Of a stretch of DNA of 8,285 bases, positions 1 to 5,697 are shown in pieces; within the stretch, counting starts at the first letter, position 1, and each line of letters begins with the position of its first letter. The notes beneath the pieces are model-generated. The model was not told the DNA's origin. It worked only from the letters and a program-made list of their open reading frames with translations, and did no database searches. The position numbers were made by a program, and so were the translations under genes. The stretch spans positions 1-8,285 of the forward strand of contig CAZTFS010000094.1 in assembly GCA_964613045.1 (NCBI GenBank), given 5' to 3'. This DNA is from UBA1081 sp964613045. Its GTDB lineage: Bacteria > Bacillota > Clostridia > Oscillospirales > Acutalibacteraceae.

Positions 1-5
1 GCACG

Positions 6-137
6 AAAAACGCACAGCTCCATTTGCTGCGACACAAACTTTTGGGCAAACAAAGAGAATGCCAAAATTGAGAGTGCGTTTTTACCGAAGTAAGAAACAC
101 ATTCTCTTCATTTACCCGTATTAAGTTTGTGTCGCAG
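6..137. repeat. Crossed inverted repeats, possible mobile-element end or structured RNA
   Basis: Three perfect arm pairs are visible: AAAAACGCAC (6-15) with its complement at 74-83; CTGCGACACAAACTT (27-41) with its complement at 123-137; and AAGAGAATG (53-61) with its complement at 100-108. The second and third pairs nest, so 27-61 and 100-137 form one long imperfect hairpin with a 38-nt loop. The first pair crosses them, as in a pseudoknot or a rearranged inverted duplication. No terminal duplication or transposase is visible. The + strand is open from base 1 to a TAA at 91-93 (30 codons, no start in view), so part of it could be the tail of a gene that begins outside the window. I do not recognise the family. 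Confidence 0.6.
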
Positions 138-196
138 TTTCAGTTTACCACTATCTGACCTGAAAATCAATACTTTTTTAATTCTGAGCCAAAAAA

Positions 197-277
197 GTGA
201 CATACTATTTACTGCAAATTAAATTATAGGACACATAGTCCTAAATGTCAATAGGATTATTTGTCCTATTGTATAAT
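197..277 (+). promoter_or_regulatory. Promoter region and twin operators of the XRE regulator gene
   Basis: Two copies of TAGGA-N7-TCCTA lie at 227-243 and 252-268, 25 bp centre to centre, about two and a half helical turns apart. The first copy extends to TAGGAC/GTCCTA and the second to AATAGGA/TCCTATT. A perfect TATAAT (272-277) directly abuts the second site, but its -35 region is poor. An alternative is GTGACA (197-202), 17 bp from TAAATT (220-225), which would start transcription inside the first site. The arrangement fits autorepression by the XRE protein encoded just downstream. Binding by that protein is inferred. Confidence 0.6.
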
Positions 278-292
278 TTTTTTGGTGATAGT

Positions 293-505
293 ATGAATTT
301 AAGAATCCGTGATATGCGTGAAGACAATGACCTGACTCAGAAACAGATTTCATCAATAATCAACTGCGACCAATCACTTTATTCAAAATATGAACGGGGC
401 GAAAGAGAAATTCCCCTTGCACTTATCATCAAATTGGCTGATTATTACAATACAAGCGTTGATTATCTTATAGGCAGAACGGATAAATCGGAAATAAACA
501 AATAA
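293..505 (+). CDS. Small XRE-family HTH transcriptional regulator
   Basis: This 70-residue protein is essentially one lambda-repressor-like helix-turn-helix domain: a first helix (MNLRIRDMRED), the recognition part (LTQKQISSIINCDQSLYSKYERG) and the standard tail (IPLALIIKLADYYNTSVDYLIG). It should bind DNA as a dimer in the cytoplasm. I chose the ATG at 293 rather than the in-frame ATG at 245. The domain family normally starts at this residue, GGTGAT (284-289) can pair with the 16S tail just upstream, and the 16 extra residues would be encoded within the operator/promoter DNA. Two inverted-repeat operators precede it, which suggests autoregulation. No toxin, phage or transporter partner follows. 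Its target other than itself is unknown. Confidence 0.85.
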   Translation: MNLRIRDMREDNDLTQKQISSIINCDQSLYSKYERGEREIPLALIIKLADYYNTSVDYLIGRTDKSEINK

Positions 506-509
506 AAAA

Positions 510-557
510 GTGAGCAATTGCCAAAATGATTAACAAATATGCTCACATCGATATAAT
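510..557 (+). promoter_or_regulatory. Strong promoter straddled by an inverted repeat
   Basis: TTAACA (530-535) and a perfect TATAAT (552-557) are separated by 16 bp, one of the best promoter matches in the window. The perfect 7-bp inverted repeat GTGAGCA (510-516) / TGCTCAC (540-546) flanks the -35 box and enters the spacer, so a bound repressor or activator would act directly on this promoter. The only transcript it can make before the terminator at 613-642 is about 80 nt long. Confidence 0.6.
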
Positions 558-563
558 TTAATC

Positions 564-642
564 AAGAGATAACCGTAAAAGCGGTCAGCTTCGGAGAATT
601 ATTTAATTATAACTGTCCTGTGCCAACAGGGCGGTTTTTTTT
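564..642 (+). ncRNA. Candidate small RNA, about 80 nt
   Basis: The stretch from about 7 bp after the -10 box (552-557) to the T-run at 642 holds no start codon followed by an open frame, so a transcript from the upstream promoter would be non-coding. It could form a small hairpin, ACCG (572-575) with CGGT (582-585), then an AU-rich single-stranded linker (597-612), then the terminator stem. This is a standard shape for a trans-acting small RNA. I do not recognise it as a known riboswitch or sRNA family. It could instead be a leader whose gene has been lost. Confidence 0.4.
613..642 (+). terminator. Intrinsic terminator of the candidate small RNA
   Basis: CTGTCCTGT (613-621) pairs over nine positions, two of them G-U, with ACAGGGCGG (626-634) across a GCCA loop. 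Eight T residues (635-642) follow. It ends transcription from the promoter at 530-557 and insulates the downstream antitoxin gene. Confidence 0.85.
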
Positions 643-704
643 GCATATATTATTGCATTTTGCACATAATTATGCTGTAATACTGTCATAAAGGAGTGTG
701 ATTT

Positions 705-968
705 ATGCCAAATATCCGACCGATTACAGATTTAAGAAACACAACTGAGATTTCAGATATATGTCATGCAAAAAAAGAACCTGTTTTTATAACAAAAAAC
801 GGGTACGGTGACCTTGTTATCATGAGCATTGAAGCATACGAAGAATTGACTGAAAACAGAGCCATTGACATTGCAATAACTGAAGCAGAAAATGAATTCA
901 GACAGGAAGGCCTCCTTCTTGATGCAAAAGATTCTCTTTCCAAATTAGGGAGAAAACATTTTGGATGA
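705..968 (+). CDS. Phd/YefM-family type II antitoxin
   Basis: This 87-residue protein has the Phd/YefM fold. The N-terminal DNA-binding part (RPITDLRNTTEISDICHAKKEPVFITKNG) carries the family's pattern of a short strand, a helix, and strands facing a 'K-EPV-IT-NG' turn. It continues with 'DLVIMSIEAYEEL' and a charged C-terminal helix that normally wraps the toxin. Such proteins neutralise a RelE/ParE-type ribonuclease or gyrase toxin and repress their own operon. AAGGAG (691-696), 8 nt before the ATG, is a good ribosome binding site. The stop codon overlaps the start of the toxin reading frame, the usual coupled layout, but that toxin is broken after about 18 codons. The antitoxin itself looks complete, so it may survive as an orphan that protects against related toxins elsewhere. 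No convincing promoter was seen between 643 and 690. Confidence 0.88.
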   Translation: MPNIRPITDLRNTTEISDICHAKKEPVFITKNGYGDLVIMSIEAYEELTENRAIDIAITEAENEFRQEGLLLDAKDSLSKLGRKHFG

Positions 969-1050
969 TTACACAGTAAAATTATATGCAAGAGCATACC
1001 GTGATCTGGATGAAAGCTGTTCTTCCGTACTGCAAAGAAATCGGTCTTGA
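961..1050 (+). pseudogene. N-terminal stub of a RelE/ParE-family toxin
   Basis: The reading frame beginning at TTG 961 overlaps the end of the antitoxin gene and reads LDDYTVKLYARAYRDLDE, the recognisable N-terminus of a RelE/ParE-superfamily toxin of clostridia. Homology ends at about base 1014. The frame then runs through unrelated residues to a TGA at 1048-1050. Toxins of this family are about 90-110 residues and carry their active site in the missing C-terminal part, so the stub cannot be active. The sequence that follows is acetyltransferase-like in another frame, which marks a recombination joint at about 1012-1016. Confidence 0.75.
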
Positions 1051-1186
1051 TAAAATACTCATATCTTGTATTGATAGCAATATCGGAAGCGAGAAAACAA
1101 TACTTAATAACGGTGGAGTTTATGAATCCACTGTATATGAACGGGATAGGGAACGAAACATAAAAAGATTTTGGATAACTCTTTAA
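1010..1186 (+). pseudogene. C-terminal fragment of a GNAT N-acetyltransferase
   Basis: In the frame read from ATG 1010 (open back to ATG 986), residues from AVLPYCKEIGLDKILISC onward match the C-terminal third of a GNAT acetyltransferase. The fragment has the helix after motif A, the strand LISC, the 'DSNIGSEKTILNNGG' motif-B helix that contacts acetyl-CoA, and the closing strand ending RFWITL. The N-terminal acceptor-binding part and the motif A pyrophosphate loop are absent. The frame upstream of 1010 is the toxin stub read out of phase. No ribosome binding site precedes either ATG. It is almost certainly a remnant; a 59-66-residue product is possible but would not be catalytic. An intrinsic terminator follows at 1211. 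Confidence 0.78.
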
Positions 1187-1210
1187 CGCAATTTAATATT
1201 CTATACATAC

Positions 1211-1235
1211 AACTGCTCTCTGAGGGCAGTTTTTG
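1211..1235 (+). terminator. Intrinsic terminator after the acetyltransferase remnant
   Basis: AACTGCTCT (1211-1219) pairs with AGGGCAGTT (1223-1231), nine positions with one G-U, across a CTG loop, running into a T-run (1230-1234). It was probably the terminator of the original acetyltransferase gene, and it separates the accessory left flank from the B12-controlled operon. Confidence 0.8.
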
Positions 1236-1316
1236 TCTGAGTATAAAACACAAAAAACCATCTGATGATATTTTTAATCAGATTATTCTGCAGACTGTAA
1301 AAATCGGCTTTCGGTA

Positions 1317-1345
1317 TTGCAAACATGCGGTCAGAGTGATATAAT
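1317..1345 (+). promoter_or_regulatory. Promoter of the B12-riboswitch operon
   Basis: TTGCAA (1317-1322) and a perfect TATAAT (1340-1345) are separated by 17 bp. Transcription would begin at about 1352, some 20 nt before the first paired stem of the riboswitch. This is the only good promoter between the terminator at 1211 and the aptamer, so it is the likely start of the whole transporter operon. Confidence 0.7.
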
Positions 1346-1370
1346 AAGTGAAAATTAATAAGATATATGA

Positions 1371-1556
1371 GATACGGTTTGAAAAGCTGTCTGCCGAGTA
1401 GATCAAAAGGGAATCCGGTCAGAATCCGGAACAACCGCCATTACTGTATTTGACAAGCTATGAGCATGTAGACCATTGGAATTTATCTGTTCTGAGAAGG
1501 TGTGCTCATTAAGCGGATTATTCCGCTGCATCATAAGTCAGGATACCTGCCGTGTC
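1371..1556 (+). promoter_or_regulatory. Cobalamin (vitamin B12) riboswitch aptamer
   Basis: The conserved cobalamin riboswitch elements occur in order: AAAAGGGAATCCGGT (1405-1419), GAATCCGG (1422-1429), the B12 box-like CCGCCATTACTGT (1435-1447), GACCATTGG (1471-1479), GAGAAGG (1494-1500), and the 3' signature AAGTCAGGATACCTGCC (1535-1551). The closing stem P1 can form between GATACGG (1371-1377) and CCGTGTC (1550-1556), with one G-U pair. A short hairpin (1512-1527) sits before the 3' signature. Family knowledge says adenosylcobalamin or a related corrinoid is bound. Its position 185 nt before an ECF transporter operon points to feedback control of corrinoid uptake. Confidence 0.92.
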
Positions 1557-1582
1557 TTTCAGGTTTAACACAGCTTTGGTGA

Positions 1583-1721
1583 GAAGAGTGCAACCGATTT
1601 ATCGCCCGTTTTTATACGTTTTTCAGGTCTGCATTCTTTTGCGGCCTTTTAAAGCCGTGTATTGATGAAACGAAGATCTGTTGTACTCTTCTGACCTTAT
1701 CCGGTCGGAAGAGTATTTTTT
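1583..1721 (+). terminator. Riboswitch expression platform: antiterminator versus intrinsic terminator
   Basis: A strong terminator is formed by TACTCTTCTGACC (1684-1696) and GGTCGGAAGAGTA (1703-1715), 13 pairs with one U-G, with a six-base loop and a T-run (1716-1721). Its left arm can instead pair with an upstream segment: GAAGAGTGCAAC (1583-1594) matches GTTGTACTCTTC (1680-1691) in 12 positions with one G-U. The same upstream segment can also pair with GCATTCTT (1631-1638) over eight positions (1584-1591). That would release the terminator. The pairings predict a transcriptional OFF switch: with B12 bound, the terminator forms and the transporter genes are not transcribed. Which alternative the ligand favours is inferred. 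Confidence 0.82.
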
Positions 1722-1740
1722 CATTTAAGGAACAAGGCTT

Positions 1741-1935
1741 ATGATAACTGAAGAAAAAAAAGAGCAAATGGCTGAGCTTCTGCGTCAAAGATCAGAGGAG
1801 CTCGGCAGAACACCAAAAAAGGCTGATTTTGATGATGTTGAAGTTTCACGGATCAAGGCTTATTTAGGCCCCTGGCCGAGAGCTTTGGAGTATGCAGGTC
1901 TGAAGGAAGCAAGATCAAAGTCAAAACAGCACTGA
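1741..1935 (+). CDS. Small protein with one homing-endonuclease-associated-like repeat
   Basis: This 64-residue protein is rich in charged residues and has no signal peptide or membrane segment. Residues 4-21 should form a helix. The segment 'LGRTPKKADFDD---SRIKAYLGPWPRALEYAGL' has the pattern of the homing-endonuclease-associated repeat: a 'TP--DF' turn, then 'I---GPW--AL--AGL'. That repeat is a small helical module found in tandem in HNH-type proteins and thought to bind nucleic acid. Only one copy is present and there is no nuclease domain. AAGGAA (1727-1732), 8 nt before the ATG, serves as ribosome binding site. It is the first gene after the B12 riboswitch terminator and precedes the transporter T gene by 60 nt, so it should be induced on B12 starvation. 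A role in corrinoid uptake is only guilt by association. Confidence 0.72.
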   Translation: MITEEKKEQMAELLRQRSEELGRTPKKADFDDVEVSRIKAYLGPWPRALEYAGLKEARSKSKQH

Positions 1936-1953
1936 GCTTTCTGAAAAATCTTA

Positions 1954-1974
1954 GGACAAGCTATGTCCGTTTTC
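1954..1974 (+). other. Short intergenic hairpin
   Basis: GGACA (1954-1958) and TGTCC (1964-1968) can form a 5-bp stem followed by GTTTTCTT. It is too weak for a convincing terminator but could dampen read-through or protect an mRNA end between the small gene and the T-component gene, altering their relative expression. Confidence 0.3.
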
Positions 1975-1995
1975 TTAACAAAATGAGGAGATAAG

Positions 1996-2880
1996 ATGAA
2001 TTTAGGTTTTAAAAATCTGCATCCCTTTGCAGGTCTGATGTTTTTCGTTTTTTCATTTGTTTACTCTCTTGCATCTGCTGATCCCATCGCACTTGCTGTC
2101 AGTTTTGTTTGTGCGGCGGTCTATGATCTGAAACTGAGGAAGGCAAAAACAGTTTCATTTCTGTTTAAGTTTATTTTACCGCTGATGATACTGATAACGG
2201 TGTTTAACGGACTTTTCAGCCATTACGGTGCAACGGTTCTGTTTACTGCGAAAAACGGTATTGAATTTACGCTTGAAGCTCTTGTTTACGGGGCAGTTTC
2301 AGCATTAAAGACAGCAAGTATAATCATGTGGCTTGACTGCTTTAATGAAATTATAACCGGAGATAAGATCATATTTTTATTCGGCAGATTTTCGCCACGG
2401 ATCGCATTGATAATCTCAATGGTACTGCGGTTTATTCCGCTGATAAGAGATCAGTCTGCTGAAATTATAAAAGCGGAAAAGGGTATAGGCAACGGCGTTG
2501 CCTCTTCGGGCTTTATCGGGAAAATAAAAACAGTGTCACGCAGACTTTCCGTGCTTGTTTCATGGACAATGGAAAAGGGGATAGATACTTCGGATTCCAT
2601 GCGTGCAAGAGGCTACGGTCTCAAGGGAAGAACGTCATACATCAGTTTCGTTTTTTCTTTGAAAGATATTGCCGTAACTGCCGTTTCTGCTTCGGCGACC
2701 GTGATATTTTTAATCTCGGGAAAAAGATTTTCGGCTTCATTTAACCCGATCATCAATATACCGTCACATGATGTATTTATGATAATTTTAATTGTATTTT
2801 TCGCATCAGTTCTTCTGATGCCTGTAATTACGGATCTGAGGGAGGAAAGAAAATGGTCAATTTCAAAATTAAAAATCTGA
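1996..2880 (+). CDS. ECF transporter T component (CbiQ/EcfT family)
   Basis: This 294-residue membrane protein is the scaffold of an energy-coupling-factor importer. It links the two ATPase sites to the substrate-binding S component. Hydrophobic segments lie at about 11-26, 30-43, 54-73, 93-114, 134-150, 222-241 and 259-277. The long central cytoplasmic region holds the coupling helices. The second has the classic ARG signature (SMRARGYG, 201-208). At the position of the first, the sequence reads KAEKGIG (159-165), without the usual arginine. GAGGAG (1984-1989) precedes the ATG by 6 nt. Its 3' end overlaps the ATPase gene by 28 bp, so translation is probably coupled. In a B12-regulated dedicated cassette this is the CbrV/CbrU-type T subunit. 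I leave the symbol blank because naming of the T and A subunits varies. Confidence 0.9.
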   Translation: MNLGFKNLHPFAGLMFFVFSFVYSLASADPIALAVSFVCAAVYDLKLRKAKTVSFLFKFILPLMILITVFNGLFSHYGATVLFTAKNGIEFTLEALVYGAVSALKTASIIMWLDCFNEIITGDKIIFLFGRFSPRIALIISMVLRFIPLIRDQSAEIIKAEKGIGNGVASSGFIGKIKTVSRRLSVLVSWTMEKGIDTSDSMRARGYGLKGRTSYISFVFSLKDIAVTAVSASATVIFLISGKRFSASFNPIINIPSHDVFMIILIVFFASVLLMPVITDLREERKWSISKLKI

Positions 2881-4523
2881 GTTTTTTCTATCCCGATGCA
2901 ACAAAAGCCGCTTTGAAAAATATTGATCTTGAAGCAGAGCAGGGAGAATTTATTGTTATCTGCGGAAGATCGGGAAGCGGAAAATCCACGCTTTTGCGTT
3001 TGCTCAAGCCGGAAATGGCTCCGAGAGGAAAAATTGACGGTGAGATAAGCTTCTTTTCAAAGAAAAAAGAGGAGTTTTCGCTGAAGGAGTCTGCACAGAA
3101 TATCGGATTTTTGCTGCAGAATACTCAATATCAGGCTGTGACTCATACGGTGCGTTCGGAAATTGCCTTCGGACTTGAAAATTTAGGGCTTGACAGCAAA
3201 GCCATAAGACTTCGCATAGCGGAGCTTTCCGCATATTTTTCACTGGAAAGTATAATTGATAAAAAGATCAGTGAGCTTTCGGGCGGTCAGATACAGCTTG
3301 TCTGCCTTGCAAGTATCGTTGCAATGCACCCCAAGGTGCTTATTCTTGATGAGCCTACATCACAGCTTGACCCCGTGACTGCATCGGTATTTCTTGATAC
3401 CGTTGAGAAGCTTTGCAGGGAAAACGGAATGACTGTAATTATCACCGAACACCGACTTGAAAATGTTGTTCCCGTTGCTGACAGAGTTATCGTAATGGAG
3501 AACGGTGAGATCGTAAACAACAGCAGTCCCCGTGATATTACAGGTGAACTGTTGCGTGAAAATGACTTTATGAGCTGTTCCGTGCCTGTCCCCATGAGAC
3601 TATGCTCACAATTGGGGCTTGAAGGACAAATTCCGCTGAGTGTGGCAGAGGGGCACAAAATGCTCGAAGCGTTACTTGAAAACAAACTGAAATACACCGT
3701 TCCCGAAAGAGAAGAACGGAAAACATCGACCGAAATTGCAATCAGAATGAAAAATGTCCGGTACGCTTATGACAACAGCGGATATGTACTCAAAGGTATG
3801 GAGCTTTCTGTTAAAAAAGGCTCGTTTACGGCAGTTTTGGGCTCAAACGGAGCAGGAAAGACAACTGCACTGTACCTGATGAGCGGTATTCTGGAGTGTA
3901 AGTTGGGAAAAATCAAGCTGTTTGAAAAAAATATAAAAAAATACAAGCCGTCTGAGCTGTACAGCGGCATGGTTGCCGTGCTGCCGCAGAAATGCGAGAG
4001 TCTTTTTGCAGGGAACACGGTAAAGGAAGACCTTGAAAACATACTGAGAGCTTCGGGTGCTTCAAAAGAAGAAAGAAAACAAAGAATTGAAGCAGTTTCC
4101 GAATTTACGGAGATAAGCTCCATACTTGACCGTCATCCCTATGATATCAGCGGCGGTGAAATGCAGAAAGCGGCTCTTGCAATGGTGCTTTTGAAAGAAC
4201 CGAAGATAATTTTTCTTGATGAACCCACAAAAGGTATGGACAACCTGTTCAAAAAACGGTTTGCACAAAAGATAACTCAATTATGTCAAAGCGGTGTTAC
4301 GGTCGTTATGGTTTCCCATGATGCTGAGTTCTGTGCCGAATATTGCGATGAATGTGTGATGATATTTGACGGAATATGTGCTTTGCAGGAAAATAAATAT
4401 GATTTTTTTGCTCAGAACTTTTTCTATACTACTGCCGCAAATAAAATTGCAAGGGACATTTTCCCCACAGCCGTAACACAAAGGCAGGTGCTTGAGCTAT
4501 GCAAAAAAAATCTGCAAAACTGA
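2853..4523 (+). CDS. ECF transporter fused double ATPase (EcfA-EcfA' type)
   Basis: The 556-residue protein carries two complete ABC ATPase domains in one chain and supplies energy to the ECF importer. Domain 1: Walker A GRSGSGKST (38-46), Q-loop Q89, signature LSGGQ (142-146), Walker B VLILDEP (162-168), switch H200. Domain 2: Walker A GSNGAGKTT (330-338), Q379, signature ISGGE (432-436), Walker B IIFLDEP (452-458), switch H489. All catalytic residues are intact in both halves, so both sites could hydrolyse ATP. GGAGG (2841-2845) lies inside the T-component gene, 7 nt before the ATG, and the ATPase gene in turn overlaps the S gene by 25 bp. Many lineages encode two separate ATPases; a fused form is common in dedicated clostridial cassettes. 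Confidence 0.95.
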   Translation: MVNFKIKNLSFFYPDATKAALKNIDLEAEQGEFIVICGRSGSGKSTLLRLLKPEMAPRGKIDGEISFFSKKKEEFSLKESAQNIGFLLQNTQYQAVTHTVRSEIAFGLENLGLDSKAIRLRIAELSAYFSLESIIDKKISELSGGQIQLVCLASIVAMHPKVLILDEPTSQLDPVTASVFLDTVEKLCRENGMTVIITEHRLENVVPVADRVIVMENGEIVNNSSPRDITGELLRENDFMSCSVPVPMRLCSQLGLEGQIPLSVAEGHKMLEALLENKLKYTVPEREERKTSTEIAIRMKNVRYAYDNSGYVLKGMELSVKKGSFTAVLGSNGAGKTTALYLMSGILECKLGKIKLFEKNIKKYKPSELYSGMVAVLPQKCESLFAGNTVKEDLENILRASGASKEERKQRIEAVSEFTEISSILDRHPYDISGGEMQKAALAMVLLKEPKIIFLDEPTKGMDNLFKKRFAQKITQLCQSGVTVVMVSHDAEFCAEYCDECVMIFDGICALQENKYDFFAQNFFYTTAANKIARDIFPTAVTQRQVLELCKKNLQN

Positions 4524-5212
4524 ATATAATATCCGTAATTCTGCTGTTCGTTGTCGCACCGCTTTCTGTCATATTGTCATTTAAATTTCTTGACTCGCAG
4601 AATTATTATATATCGGCAGTTATGATAATAATTCTTTCGATGATACCCTTTTTTGTGATTTTTGAAAACAGAAAAATCAAGACAAGCGAGATAGTTCTGA
4701 TTGCGGTGCTGACAGCTCTCTGTGTTGCCTCAAGATCGGTAATGGCTTTTGTTCCGCAGGTGAAGCCTGCCTGTGCATTCGTCATCGTTTCGGCAGTTGC
4801 GTTAGGTCCGAATGTGGGCTTTGTTATAGGAAGCTTGTCAATGTTTATTTCCAATTTTATCTTCGGGCAGGGTATTTTCACACCCTTTCAGATGCTTGGA
4901 ATGGGACTTGTTGGTTTTTTGTGCGGACTGATATTTTACAGAAAAAAATACAGCAACAACATCATCGCAGTAAGCATTGTCGGCGGACTTGTCTGCTTTT
5001 TCGTGTACGGAGCTGTTGTTGATTTATGCAGTGTGCTCATGATGGTAACGGATTTTACTCCTGCGGCAGTTTTAAGCGTCTACGCTTCGGGTGTACCGTT
5101 CAATCTGGTTCACGCAATTACAACAGCTATCCTTCTGTTTTTTATAAATAAGCCGATGACGGACAAATTTACAAGGCTGAGGATAAAATACGGAATTTTT
5201 GAATCAGAGTAA
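4499..5212 (+). CDS. cbrT: ECF transporter substrate-binding S component, probably cobalamin (CbrT-like)
   Basis: This 237-residue integral membrane protein has an N-terminal hydrophobic helix (9-29), then segments at about 37-56, 64-83, 93-117, 127-147, 155-180 and 198-217, matching the six-helix S-component core plus one extra helix. The glycine-rich stretch from 'ALGPNVGFVIGSLSMFISNF' through 'GQGIFTPFQMLGMGLVGFLCG' is typical of S proteins that dock on the T component. The substrate is not readable from these motifs. Cobalamin or a corrinoid precursor is inferred from the B12 riboswitch controlling this operon, as in the known CbrT systems. The ATG lies inside the ATPase gene with a weak ribosome binding site (AGGCAGG, 4482-4488), pointing to coupled translation. 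No clear terminator follows; the spoVAD remnant is met tail to tail 17 bp downstream. Confidence 0.82.
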   Translation: MQKKSAKLNIISVILLFVVAPLSVILSFKFLDSQNYYISAVMIIILSMIPFFVIFENRKIKTSEIVLIAVLTALCVASRSVMAFVPQVKPACAFVIVSAVALGPNVGFVIGSLSMFISNFIFGQGIFTPFQMLGMGLVGFLCGLIFYRKKYSNNIIAVSIVGGLVCFFVYGAVVDLCSVLMMVTDFTPAAVLSVYASGVPFNLVHAITTAILLFFINKPMTDKFTRLRIKYGIFESE

Positions 5213-5228
5213 AGTGAACATGGGGTGA

Positions 5229-5633
5229 TTATCTGCAGATAAGATGCACCGCATGGGCGATTCCGGGAATAGTGAGACCTTGAAGTGTGGTAGTAGGGGA
5301 GAGCAATGCACCTGTTGCGACAAAAAGGACGCTTTTCAGTTCTCCTTCTCTCATTCTTCGGAAGATGTGCGAGCAAAGGACACTTGCAGAGCATCCGCAG
5401 CCCGAACCACCGGCATGAACGTCCTGAGCTTCACGGTCGAATATCATCATACCGCAGTCGTTGTGGACTTTTGAAATGTCAATATTTTCTCTCGACTGCA
5501 GAAGCTGATGAAGAAGATCGGTTCCCACATAGCCCAGATCCCCGGTCAGGATCAGATCATAATCATCCTGTGTGGTGTTAGTATCCGTCAGAAAATCCTT
5601 GATGGTTCTTGCTGCGGCAGGGGTAAATGTCAA
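5229..5633 (-). pseudogene. spoVAD: C-terminal remnant of stage V sporulation protein AD
   Basis: The - strand encodes about 130 residues matching the C-terminal part of SpoVAD, the thiolase-fold, dipicolinic-acid-binding protein of the SpoVA channel that loads the spore core. Diagnostic stretches are TPAAARTIKDF, YDLILTGDLGYVG, DISKVHNDCGMMIFD, the cysteine- and glycine-rich QDVHAGGSGCGCSA, VATGALLS and IPGIAHAV near the end. A complete SpoVAD is about 340 residues. Homology stops at about 5625-5633, where the open frame continues briefly into unrelated residues and meets a stop at 5661-5663, so the N-terminal 200 residues are missing. A TTG at 5631-5633 is the only nearby start and has no ribosome binding site. 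Expected neighbours (spoVAC, spoVAE) are absent. This is a decayed fragment left at a rearrangement joint. Confidence 0.88.
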
Positions 5634-5697
5634 GAGAAAACCATAAAATTTTTTAAAACCTCAGAAGTGCCTATTTTACCTGGTTTTCGACCTTATA

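Noticed and set aside
245..292. Upstream ATG giving 16 extra residues to the XRE regulator
   Set aside because: The added residues are hydrophobic and encoded within operator and -10 DNA. The HTH family normally starts at the later ATG, which has a usable GGTGAT site.
764..997. - strand open frame opposite the antitoxin
   Set aside because: It is the complement of a clear Phd/YefM gene with a good ribosome binding site.
1260..1283. Hairpin ATCTGAT/ATCAGAT upstream of the operon promoter
   Set aside because: A 7-bp AT-rich inverted repeat with a 10-base loop and no T-run is too weak to call a terminator or operator without more copies.
1201..1434. - strand open frame across the riboswitch leader
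   Set aside because: It covers a terminator, a promoter and aptamer sequence whose conservation is explained by RNA structure, and its product resembles nothing.
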